64,000 bases of DNA from Qipengyuania aquimaris (GTDB taxonomy: Bacteria > Pseudomonadota > Alphaproteobacteria > Sphingomonadales > Sphingomonadaceae): positions 778,172 to 842,171 of the forward strand of contig NZ_WTYI01000001.1 in NCBI RefSeq assembly GCF_009827445.1, read 5' to 3'. Both the position numbers and the translations under genes were made by a program. Positions 44,635 through 52,195 of this stretch are shown here, in pieces. Position 1 is the first letter of the stretch. Every line of letters starts with the position of its first letter. The notes beneath the pieces are model-generated. The model saw nothing but the letters and a program-made list of their open reading frames with translations. It was not told the origin of the DNA and ran no database searches.

Positions 44635-45827
44635 GCGAGACAGAGGAAATCGTCCGTATTGCCGCCAAGGGCGACGGCGTCACACAGTCGGGCAGGCACA
44701 TTGCGGGTGCCGTCACCGGAGACACAGTGACGCCGGATGGATCGATCGAAGCCGGTCCACATCAAGTGACGCCACCTTGCCGTCACTTCGGCAAATGTGG
44801 CGGGTGCCAGCTCCAGCACGCGGATGAAGCGGCCCTCATGCAATTCGTGACCGACCGTGTGGTCAATGCCGCGCGGGGCCAGGAGATCGAGATCGGCGAG
44901 GTCCTGCCGACCCACCTTTCACCGGCGCGCTCGCGGCGGCGTGCGACCCTCCATGCGCTCAAGGCGAGGAAGGGCGCCGTCGTCGGTTTCCGCGAAGCGC
45001 GCAGCAACCGCATCGTCGACATGCAGCAATGCGAGATCCTCGACCCGCGCCTGTTTGCGCTGGTCGCACCCCTTCGCAAGCTGGTCGCCAGCCATGCCGA
45101 ACGCACACCGGTGGATGTTTCGCTGACCCTTGCCGACCAAGGCATCGATTGCTCAATCAAGGGGATCGAGGCTGACGGACTGGCAGCCACCGAAGCCCTG
45201 CTGGACTTTGCGCGGGACCATTCCCTTGCGCGTCTCTCGCTTGACCAGGGGTTCGGCCCGGAAGTTGTCTGGGAACCCGAACCCGTGACGATTTCGCTCG
45301 GCGAGGTTCCGGTCGGCCTGCCGCAAGGCGCATTCCTCCAGCCGACGACGGACGGCGAGGAGGTGTTGCTCGCCGATGCGAAGCGCTGGCTGGCAGGGGC
45401 GAGCACGGTAGCCGACCTATTCTCAGGCCTCGGGACATTCGCATTCGCTCTCGCAGGCTCGGCCAAGGTTCTTGCTGCAGAAGCGGCGCGCGACGCGCAT
45501 CTCGCTTGCAATTCGGCCGCCAACAGCCGCGGCATCGCTGTGCACGCCATGCATCGAGACCTGTTCAGGAATCCATTGCAAGCGACCGAAATTTCGAAGT
45601 TTTCTTCTGTCCTTCTCGATCCGCCCCGTGCAGGGGCACGGGAACAGGTCGCGCAGATTGCCGCGAGCGAAATCGAACGGGTTGTGTATGTGAGCTGCAA
45701 CCCGTCAAGCTGGGCGCGCGATGCGAAGACGCTGATCGATGCCGGGTTCAAGCTGGAAGCGTTACGTCCGGTCGGTCAGTTCCGCTGGTCGACGCACGTC
45801 GAGCTTACCAGCTACTTCACGCGCTAG
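44631..45827 (+). CDS. TrmA/RlmD-family RNA (uracil-5) methyltransferase
   Basis: The 398-residue enzyme has a short N-terminal part without a full TRAM domain. Iron-sulfur cysteines lie in CRHFGKCGGCQLQH and in MQQCEILDP. The SAM motif is VADLFSGLGTFAFALAGS, followed by LLDPPRAGAREQVAQIA and the catalytic Cys in VYVSCNPSSWARDAKTL. It should make 5-methyluridine in 23S rRNA or tRNA; the target is not fixed by the sequence. Its TAG overlaps the stop of the convergent exosortase-associated hydrolase gene (CTAG). Confidence 0.9.
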   Translation: MSETEEIVRIAAKGDGVTQSGRHIAGAVTGDTVTPDGSIEAGPHQVTPPCRHFGKCGGCQLQHADEAALMQFVTDRVVNAARGQEIEIGEVLPTHLSPARSRRRATLHALKARKGAVVGFREARSNRIVDMQQCEILDPRLFALVAPLRKLVASHAERTPVDVSLTLADQGIDCSIKGIEADGLAATEALLDFARDHSLARLSLDQGFGPEVVWEPEPVTISLGEVPVGLPQGAFLQPTTDGEEVLLADAKRWLAGASTVADLFSGLGTFAFALAGSAKVLAAEAARDAHLACNSAANSRGIAVHAMHRDLFRNPLQATEISKFSSVLLDPPRAGAREQVAQIAASEIERVVYVSCNPSSWARDAKTLIDAGFKLEALRPVGQFRWSTHVELTSYFTR

Positions 45828-46597
45828 GACCGCAGCGCTGCGAGCACCTGCGTCCGCAGCCATTCACGGGCGTGAGATTCGGCATAGGCGTGGCCGGCCG
45901 AACTGCAGATGGCGATACGCTCGTCGAGGCCCCAATCGGCAGCGAAAACCTGCGCTGTCCGGTCGTTTTCGGCGACGAGGAAGCGGACTTTCCCTTCGAA
46001 TTGCGAAAGACCCTCGCGGAGCGGGGCGATAGGGGGATTGGTTGTCGGGCCGCTTCCGGACGCGTGCCGGATACCGCTTGCCAGTTTCTCAAGGTCGACC
46101 TTTCCGCTCAGCAGGCGCCAGATTTCCTTCGGCTTGCCGAGTTTTGCGAGATAGCGCGATCGTACAGTGGCGGCAGGCGGTAGCGTCTGCGAACTGTCAG
46201 CAATCGCCCAGGGGTTGCTCAGCACGAGACCATCGAACCCGGCACCCTCTGCCAACATGAGCGCCGAGGCACCATCGCAATTGCCGAAACCGACCACACG
46301 GTTCACCTGGGGCGAGAGCGCGCGAAAGGCCTGTAGTGCGGAGGTGATGTCCTTGCGCGACTTCTCGTATCCGCGATCTTCGCCTTCGCTATCGCCGATC
46401 CCGCGCCTGTCGAAGCGAAAGACGGGAAAACCAGCTTTGGCGACTTCGGCAGCAAGGCGTGCCTGCCATCCGAATGCCCCCGCGCGCGGCTCCTGACCGC
46501 CCGTCACGATCAGCAATCCGGTCGTGCCGGGCGCATTGTCGAGCGTTCCGCCGAGGCTCAGCCCACCGCAGTGGAAGGCAAGATGGAGGCGGCTCAT
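45824..46597 (-). CDS. Exosortase A system-associated hydrolase 1
   Basis: The 257-residue alpha/beta hydrolase matches the TIGR03100-type protein of XrtA loci. Landmarks are LLIVTGGQEPRAGAFGWQA, FRFDRRGIGDSEGEDRGYE and a nucleophile elbow GFGNCDGASALML. The nucleophile is therefore C107, not serine, as in dienelactone hydrolases. The catalytic His is probably in SSAGHAYAESHA near the C-terminus. Its substrate is unknown; it may cleave a thioester or release a product of the neighbouring carrier-protein pathway. It overlaps hydrolase 2 by four bases and is last in the leftward arm. Confidence 0.85.
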   Translation of the reverse strand: MSRLHLAFHCGGLSLGGTLDNAPGTTGLLIVTGGQEPRAGAFGWQARLAAEVAKAGFPVFRFDRRGIGDSEGEDRGYEKSRKDITSALQAFRALSPQVNRVVGFGNCDGASALMLAEGAGFDGLVLSNPWAIADSSQTLPPAATVRSRYLAKLGKPKEIWRLLSGKVDLEKLASGIRHASGSGPTTNPPIAPLREGLSQFEGKVRFLVAENDRTAQVFAADWGLDERIAICSSAGHAYAESHAREWLRTQVLAALRS

Positions 46598-47274
46598 GAG
46601 GCTCCAGCCTCTTTTGCGATGACAGCGGCGAGGGCTTTCGCCTGCTTTTCGTCTATGCCACCCTCGCTGCTTAGCCAGAGCGCGCGGCCTCCGATTTCCT
46701 CATGCGCGATAGTTGTGACCCCATCGCTCTGGTCCGTTTGCGTTTCGCAAAGCTGCTGCGCCATGGCAGGCGCGATCTGCCAACCCGCAATGGTACCTCC
46801 GCTTGCGCGGGCGCTATCGAGAATTTCCGAGGGGCTGCGGTGGTTGCCTGCCTCCTTCTCGGCAAGGCTCTGCGCACGTGCCATGGCGCGCAGCAGTTTT
46901 GCGGGATCGTGCGAGGCGTAATGGAAGGCGGGAACCGCGCCCGTGTCGAGCGTACAGGCCGATCTTACGAAGAGTGCGCGGCTGACACCGAAATGTTCGG
47001 TCGCTGAAGTAACTGCTGCGCGCCATGCCGACAGGGTTTGCGCGGCCTGGGGCTGGAGGCTTTCGTTCGTCCCCGGCAAGTCCGGCATGACGCTGGTTAG
47101 GCCGAGATCCTGCAAGGTGCGCATCAACAGGACGAGCTGCGCGCGCACCCGATTGGCCTCATCGAACAGCGGCGGAATTATCAGAAGGTCGGGATTGGCC
47201 TTGCGGGCAGTGGAGAGCGCCATTTCCATGCTCGTCCCGCCATCGGGAAGCGGGGCGGGCCATTCAATAAACAT
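46594..47274 (-). CDS. Exosortase A system-associated hydrolase 2
   Basis: This 226-residue alpha/beta-hydrolase-like protein fits the TIGR03101-type partner in XrtA loci. The early region (NPDLLIIPPLFDEANRVRAQ, then LTSVMPDLPGTNESLQPQ) matches the fold. At the expected elbow the sequence is ALFVRSACTLDTG, without a clear GxSxG, so it may be a non-catalytic partner. It lies between the ACP gene (12 bp upstream) and hydrolase 1 (4-base overlap), indicating one transcript. Confidence 0.8.
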   Translation of the reverse strand: MFIEWPAPLPDGGTSMEMALSTARKANPDLLIIPPLFDEANRVRAQLVLLMRTLQDLGLTSVMPDLPGTNESLQPQAAQTLSAWRAAVTSATEHFGVSRALFVRSACTLDTGAVPAFHYASHDPAKLLRAMARAQSLAEKEAGNHRSPSEILDSARASGGTIAGWQIAPAMAQQLCETQTDQSDGVTTIAHEEIGGRALWLSSEGGIDEKQAKALAAVIAKEAGAS

Positions 47275-47286
47275 GGAAAAGCGCGC

Positions 47287-47586
47287 TCAGCCTTCGATGA
47301 CCTTGGCTTCGGCAAAGGCCAGGAGAGCGCCGTAGGTCTCCAGCATTTCTCCGTCGACGTCGTCGTCTTCGATGATGATATCGAGGCGGTCTTCCATCTC
47401 GGTGAGAAGTGTTGCGACGGCCATAGAGTCGAGTTCCGGCAGGTGACCGAACAACCCGGTATCGCCGTCGAATTCGGCAACCTGCTCGGGATCGAGTGCC
47501 AGCACGTCGGACATGATGGACCGCAAGGCGGGATCGATGGCGGTGCGGCTCGGACCGGTCGGCTCGGATGTGGCGGTTTCGCCCAT
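47287..47586 (-). CDS. Acyl carrier protein of the XrtA locus
   Basis: The 99-residue carrier starts at ATG 47586; longer frames overlap the upstream gene. The phosphopantetheine attachment serine is S54 in LPELDSMAVATLLTEMEDRL, the typical DSM/DSL context. The protein is strongly acidic (IIIEDDDVDGEMLETYG). It would carry an acyl or aminoacyl group loaded by the ligase encoded divergently at 48603-50156. Such dedicated carriers are a known component of XrtA exopolysaccharide regions, but the cargo has not been established to my knowledge. Confidence 0.88.
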   Translation of the reverse strand: MGETATSEPTGPSRTAIDPALRSIMSDVLALDPEQVAEFDGDTGLFGHLPELDSMAVATLLTEMEDRLDIIIEDDDVDGEMLETYGALLAFAEAKVIEG

Positions 47587-47623
47587 AGGTCTGAAAGGTT
47601 CCCCTCTTGAAGCGGAGGCCGCC

Positions 47624-48610
47624 TTAGCCGTGCGCCTTGCGCGGTGCAAGGCGGCCAAGCATCCGCTTGGCAAGGGCCGGCCAGGCAGCCGGTTGCCGGA
47701 TGTCGAGGCAGGTAAGGTGGAAGCGAGGGCGGCACTCCTCCATCCAGTCGCGTTTGTAAGAGTCCGAACCCGTCCCGAAGTCGATCAGGTCTACGCGATC
47801 GACGTCGATTGCATATTCGAACAGCGCCGCAGTGAGGACAGTGCCTGCCGAATAAGGCTCCGCGCTCTCGAGGTGGGCGAGCTTGTGGATGGAGGCGACA
47901 CCGTTTTCGACGCTCCAGAACTGCGCGGCGACGGGGTCACCGTCTACCCGAGCGATGCCGAGACGGTAGGCTCCGCGACTGTCTTCCTGCCGTGCAAATG
48001 CCTTCAGGATGTCGGCCCGCTCCTCGCGTGGTTTCCAGCTCCTGTCATAGATTGCTTCGTAATTTTCCCACTCATCTTTCTGGAATTCAGTCGAAATTTC
48101 GATATCGACCTTGGGTGCCTTGCGCTTGACTGTCGTTTTCATCCGGCCCGGACGCGCGTTCCAGTATTCGGCGAAACTGCGTCCCTGGACGTAGAGGACG
48201 TGATTCTCATCGCACTGCTCGCCATGCACAGACCAACCTGCATGCTCGAAAGCTTCGCATAGCTCTTCGTAGCACCCGTCTTCCGCCGCTAGCGGGTACA
48301 GGTCGAGGCGATGCGTTGTCTTCTTCAGGTCGTGGGCGATCTCGACGAGAATGCGCGATGTATCGCCGCCGCTGGCAAGCGGTTTCCAGGAAAATGCGAA
48401 CCAGTTCGTGAGCGGCTCGAGACCTTTTTGCCCGCGCGTCAGCGGAAGGGCGACAGTCCTCTCCCCTTCGGTACCGACAGCGACCAGCGGCGCTGCGCCA
48501 TGCGTTTCCAGCAGGCGGTACCATTCATATCGGTCGAAAGGTCCCGCTTCCGGGCTGCCGAGCCCTTGCAGTTTTGTAACCGTGTCGTGATAGCTGACCG
48601 TGATGACCAC
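47624..48610 (-). CDS. GNAT/FemAB-like acyltransferase of the XrtA locus
   Basis: The 328-residue protein has the double-GNAT (CelD/BcsL-type) layout: LDLYPLAAEDGCYEELCEAF, ARPGRMKTTVKRKAPKV and the acceptor domain RLGIARVDGDPVAAQFWSVE. ASIHKLAHLESAEPYSAGTV and VDLIDFGTGSDSYKRDW follow. It probably transfers an acyl or aminoacyl group to a sugar or lipid. The GTG at 48610 is chosen (GGGGAG upstream, protein starting VVITVSYHD); the frame extends to 48649. Its start lies within the first codons of the divergent ligase gene. Confidence 0.82.
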   Translation of the reverse strand: MVITVSYHDTVTKLQGLGSPEAGPFDRYEWYRLLETHGAAPLVAVGTEGERTVALPLTRGQKGLEPLTNWFAFSWKPLASGGDTSRILVEIAHDLKKTTHRLDLYPLAAEDGCYEELCEAFEHAGWSVHGEQCDENHVLYVQGRSFAEYWNARPGRMKTTVKRKAPKVDIEISTEFQKDEWENYEAIYDRSWKPREERADILKAFARQEDSRGAYRLGIARVDGDPVAAQFWSVENGVASIHKLAHLESAEPYSAGTVLTAALFEYAIDVDRVDLIDFGTGSDSYKRDWMEECRPRFHLTCLDIRQPAAWPALAKRMLGRLAPRKAHG

Positions 48611-50156
48611 CGGTAACTCCCCGTCTGGATCGCTCCAGCCTGATCCCACGCCGCAACCGTTGGATCAACTCGCCGAGCTTGGCGATGCACAGTCACGCGC
48701 TCTCGTGTTGAGAGCCAAGGTGCTCACCTACGCTGACTTGCGCCAGGGTGTGGCGCTACTGGCAGGGTTGCTGGCCAGCAAATGCGAGCAGGGATCGCGG
48801 GTTGCCAGCTGGGCCGCGAAGGGAGAACTCACCTGCCTCCTGCCGCTTGCCGCTGCACGTGCGGGGATGATCCATGTACCTATCAATCCCCTGCTCAAGC
48901 ATGGGCAGGTTGCGCATATCCTGCGGGACAGCGGCGCCTGCCTGCTCATGGCGACGCCTGCACGCCTCAAATCGCTGGAAGAAGGCGACATCCCGCCGAA
49001 CTGCGAAGTAATCGCGGAGGACGATGTTTCCGGGCTGGCCAGCGCAGCCGGCCAGTCGCTTGGTCCTTCGGACCGCGACCCGGACGAGCTCGCTGCGATC
49101 CTGTACACCAGCGGATCCACCGGAGCGCCCAAAGGCGTAATGCTGAGCCATGCGAACCTGTGGCTGGGCGCGGTCTCGGTCGCCCACTACCTTGGCATGG
49201 AGGCGGACGATGTAACACTCGCCGTACTCCCCTTGAGTTTTGATTACGGGCAGAACCAGCTGCTCAGCACCTGGTACGCAGGCGGCTGCGTCGTGCCGCT
49301 AGATTACCTGTTCCCCAAGGACGTCGTGAAGGCCTGCGCCAAACATGCCGTGACGACCCTTGCGGCCGTGCCTCCGCTCTGGGTGCAGCTTACCGAGGTC
49401 GAATGGCCTGAAGAGGCTGTCGCATCGATGCGCCGGATGACGAACAGTGGCGGGGCATTGACCGAAGACTTGGTCGCAGACCTGCGCGCGATGTTCCCCG
49501 AAGCGCAATTGTTCCCGATGTACGGCCTGACGGAGGCGTTCCGATCGACTTATCTTGATCCCGCTCTTGTGAACACACATCCTACCTCGATGGGCAGGGC
49601 CATCCCGTTTGCGGAGATCCTCGTGATCGACGACGAGGGCGATCCCGCAAGGGCAGGGGAAGAAGGCGAACTGGTCCACTGCGGCCCTCTGGTTGCCCAA
49701 GGCTACTGGCAGGATCAGGACCGTACCGCCGAACGGTTCAAGCCGGCTCCCCCTTCTTCCAGCTATGGCGGCGTTGCCGTTTGGTCCGGCGACAGGGTTA
49801 AACGCGACCAAGATGGCCTGCTGTATTTTGTCGGACGCCGCGATGCGATGATCAAGAGCGCGGGAAACCGCATCAGCCCGCAGGAAATCGAAAGCGCGGC
49901 GCTGGCGACGGGACTGGTAGCCGAGGCGGTCGCCTTCGGTGTAGCGGACGCCAAGCTGGGCCACGCTATCCACGTGGTTTCGCGTCCCGACGGGGAAGGG
50001 GCCATCGAAGAACTGGAGAAGCAGTTGAAACGCCAGCTATCGCGGGAGTTGCCTAATTTCATGCAGCCGCACGTCTATCACTGGCGTGATACGATGCCGC
50101 TCAATCCGAACGGCAAGATTGACCGGACCGCGCTGAAAAAGGAGTTAGGGGCATGA
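48603..50156 (+). CDS. Exosortase A system-associated acyl-CoA ligase (AMP-forming)
   Basis: The 517-residue adenylating enzyme belongs to the ANL superfamily: YTSGSTGAPKGVMLSHANL, LFPMYGLTEAFRSTYLDP, YFVGRRDAMIKSAGNRISPQ and the C-terminal lysine in MPLNPNGKIDRTALKKEL. It matches the TIGR03098-type ligase which, in XrtA loci, is regularly next to the decarboxylase, as here (4-base overlap). It may load the ACP at 47287-47586. The ATG at 48603 is used although no good ribosome binding site precedes it; TTG at 48660 would shorten the protein by 19 residues. Confidence 0.88.
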   Translation: MTTGNSPSGSLQPDPTPQPLDQLAELGDAQSRALVLRAKVLTYADLRQGVALLAGLLASKCEQGSRVASWAAKGELTCLLPLAAARAGMIHVPINPLLKHGQVAHILRDSGACLLMATPARLKSLEEGDIPPNCEVIAEDDVSGLASAAGQSLGPSDRDPDELAAILYTSGSTGAPKGVMLSHANLWLGAVSVAHYLGMEADDVTLAVLPLSFDYGQNQLLSTWYAGGCVVPLDYLFPKDVVKACAKHAVTTLAAVPPLWVQLTEVEWPEEAVASMRRMTNSGGALTEDLVADLRAMFPEAQLFPMYGLTEAFRSTYLDPALVNTHPTSMGRAIPFAEILVIDDEGDPARAGEEGELVHCGPLVAQGYWQDQDRTAERFKPAPPSSSYGGVAVWSGDRVKRDQDGLLYFVGRRDAMIKSAGNRISPQEIESAALATGLVAEAVAFGVADAKLGHAIHVVSRPDGEGAIEELEKQLKRQLSRELPNFMQPHVYHWRDTMPLNPNGKIDRTALKKELGA

Positions 50157-51379
50157 AGCCGATCGGTCCGATACCCGAAGGTTTCGAAGCCCTGAACGGT
50201 GAACTTGCCTTTGGCGGTGTTCGCGTGTCGGAGATGGAAGCAAGGGCGGGGCGTACGCCGTTCTTCGCCTATTCCAAGTCCCTGATCTCGCAGAGGATCG
50301 CGGATCTGCGTGCATCTCTGCCCGAGCGTATCAAAGTCAATTACGCAATCAAGGCAAATAGTTACACGCCACTTCTCGAATTCATTTCGGGATTGGTCGA
50401 CGGTTTGGACATCGCCTCGGGCGGCGAGCTGGAGATGCTGCAGGACCTCGGCATCGACGGTCGCCGCGTCAGCTTTGCCGGTCCGGGCAAGCGCGACGCC
50501 GAACTGGAGGCCGCGATCGCCGCGGGGGTCACACTGAACCTGGAAAGCGAGAACGAGGCCTCGCGCGCGCTGGCCATTGCGGAACGCATCGGGAAGACGC
50601 CCCGGCTCGCGGTGCGGGTCAATCCGGATTTCGAGCTCAAGGGCTCGGGCATGAAGATGGGTGGCGGTGCCAAGCCCTTCGGTGTCGATGCCGAACGCGT
50701 TCCCGCGCTCATCCGCAGGATCGTGGACGCAGGCTGCGAATGGCGGGGTCTGCATATCTTCACCGGCAGCCAGGCCCTGAGTGCGGATGCGATTATCGAG
50801 GCGCAGGCCAATATCCTCGCACTGGCCCACAGGCTGGCGCGAGAGGCCGATATCACCTTGCCCAAGCTCAATATGGGCGGTGGTTTCGGCATTCCCTACT
50901 TCCACGGGGACGAACCACTCGATCTCGATCGTGTGGGAGAAGCCTTGTCCAAACATCTGCAAAAACTTCCGGATTCATTGAAGAGTGCAGAGCTCTTCGT
51001 GGAACTTGGCCGCTATCTGGTTGGCGAAGCAGGGGTCTATGTCACCCGCATCGTCGACCGGAAGGAAAGCCACGGTCAGACTTACCTCGTGACGGACGGG
51101 GGGCTGCACCACCAATTGGCCGCATCGGGAAATTTCGGCACCGTCGTTCGGCGGAACTACCCTGTCGCCATCGCCAGCCGTTTCGACGAGGAGCCTACCG
51201 AAGAGGTGAATATCGTGGGTTGCCTGTGCACCCCGCTCGACAGGCTGGCCGACAAGGCTTTCCTCCCGCGTGCGGAAGTGGGAGACCTTGTGGCGGTGTT
51301 CTGTGCGGGCGCCTACGGAGCGAGCGCTTCTCCCAGCGCATTCCTTGGTCAGGGCCCGGCTGCAGAAGTCCTGATTTGA
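50153..51379 (+). CDS. Exosortase A system-associated PLP-dependent decarboxylase
   Basis: The 408-residue enzyme is a fold-III (alanine-racemase-like) decarboxylase related to diaminopimelate and ornithine decarboxylases, of the TIGR03099 type. The PLP lysine is K67 in KVNYAIKANSYTPLLE. Phosphate-binding and active-site segments are GLDIASGGELEMLQDLGI, NMGGGFGIPYFHGDE and ELGRYLVGEAGVYVTRI. CLCTPLDRLADKAFLP is near the end. The substrate is unknown; it could be an amino acid attached to the carrier protein or a free one. It overlaps the ligase gene by four bases. Confidence 0.88.
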   Translation: MKPIGPIPEGFEALNGELAFGGVRVSEMEARAGRTPFFAYSKSLISQRIADLRASLPERIKVNYAIKANSYTPLLEFISGLVDGLDIASGGELEMLQDLGIDGRRVSFAGPGKRDAELEAAIAAGVTLNLESENEASRALAIAERIGKTPRLAVRVNPDFELKGSGMKMGGGAKPFGVDAERVPALIRRIVDAGCEWRGLHIFTGSQALSADAIIEAQANILALAHRLAREADITLPKLNMGGGFGIPYFHGDEPLDLDRVGEALSKHLQKLPDSLKSAELFVELGRYLVGEAGVYVTRIVDRKESHGQTYLVTDGGLHHQLAASGNFGTVVRRNYPVAIASRFDEEPTEEVNIVGCLCTPLDRLADKAFLPRAEVGDLVAVFCAGAYGASASPSAFLGQGPAAEVLI

Positions 51380-51538
51380 GACACTCTGATAATTCGTGCT
51401 AAATCCTAGCGATTCCGCGCGTTCGCGGGTCTATGACTAACGGTATGTTCACCTTTTTCGCGCAAGAAGCGGGGCGAATTTGGGATGATGCGTTTGTAGC
51501 GTTCGCTGCAGGTGCATCCACTATCAGGGATTTTCGGA

Positions 51539-52180
51539 ATGCAATCGTCGCGATCTGCCGCTCTCGCTCTCGTCCTTGGCGCAGGCGTTTCCTTGGGCGG
51601 CTGTGCCACCACCGGTGGTGAAGAACTGCCGCCGGCAACCTTCGTGTCCGCTCAGGAAGAGCCGGGTGCAGAATACATCATCGGACCGCTCGACGAGCTG
51701 ACCATCCACGTGTGGCGCAATCCGGAACTGGGTGCGGAAAACATCCAGGTGCGCCCTGATGGCCGCATTACGATCCCTCTGGTCAAGGACCTTGCTGCGG
51801 TCGGCAAGACGCCTTCGGAGCTGGAAGAAGACATCCGGGCGCAGTTGAGCCAGTATATCGAAGAACCGCTCGTGTCGGTCATCGTCAACGAGTTTGCGGG
51901 CACTTTCAGCCAGCAGATCCGCATTGTCGGCGCGACGGAGAAGCCTGCCTCGCTGCCGTATCGCGCGAATATGACCGTGCTCGACGCCATGATTTCGGTC
52001 GGCGGCCTCAGCGAATTTGCTGCGGGCAATCGCGCCAAGCTGATCCGGTTCGACAAGAACGCCGGAACGCAGCGGGAATATGCACTGCGTCTTACGGACC
52101 TGCTCAAGCGCGGCGATAGCGATGCCAACGTACTGCTCCAGCCCGGAGATGTGATCATCATACCGGAAAGCGCCTTCTAA
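51539..52180 (+). CDS. XrtA-locus polysaccharide export lipoprotein (Wza/OPX type)
   Basis: The 213-residue protein has a lipoprotein signal ending VSLGGC (lipidated Cys about residue 22) and then a Poly_export domain: EYIIGPLDELTIHVWRNPEL and VRPDGRITIPLVKDLAAVGK. A SLBB-like region (IRIVGATEKPASLPYRANMT) follows, and the end is LLQPGDVIIIPESAF. It forms the periplasmic/outer-membrane part of the exporter. The ATG at 51539 has AGGGA upstream; a 27-base longer frame is not supported. The 159 bp before it is the only sizeable gap in the rightward arm and probably holds the main exopolysaccharide promoter, although I could not identify one. Confidence 0.92.
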   Translation: MQSSRSAALALVLGAGVSLGGCATTGGEELPPATFVSAQEEPGAEYIIGPLDELTIHVWRNPELGAENIQVRPDGRITIPLVKDLAAVGKTPSELEEDIRAQLSQYIEEPLVSVIVNEFAGTFSQQIRIVGATEKPASLPYRANMTVLDAMISVGGLSEFAAGNRAKLIRFDKNAGTQREYALRLTDLLKRGDSDANVLLQPGDVIIIPESAF

Positions 52181-52195
52181 GGCGGAGCAGGGGGC

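Noticed and set aside
51388-51393. GATAAT before the polysaccharide export gene as a -10 element
   Set aside because: No matching -35 at the right distance; the promoter of this arm remains unidentified.
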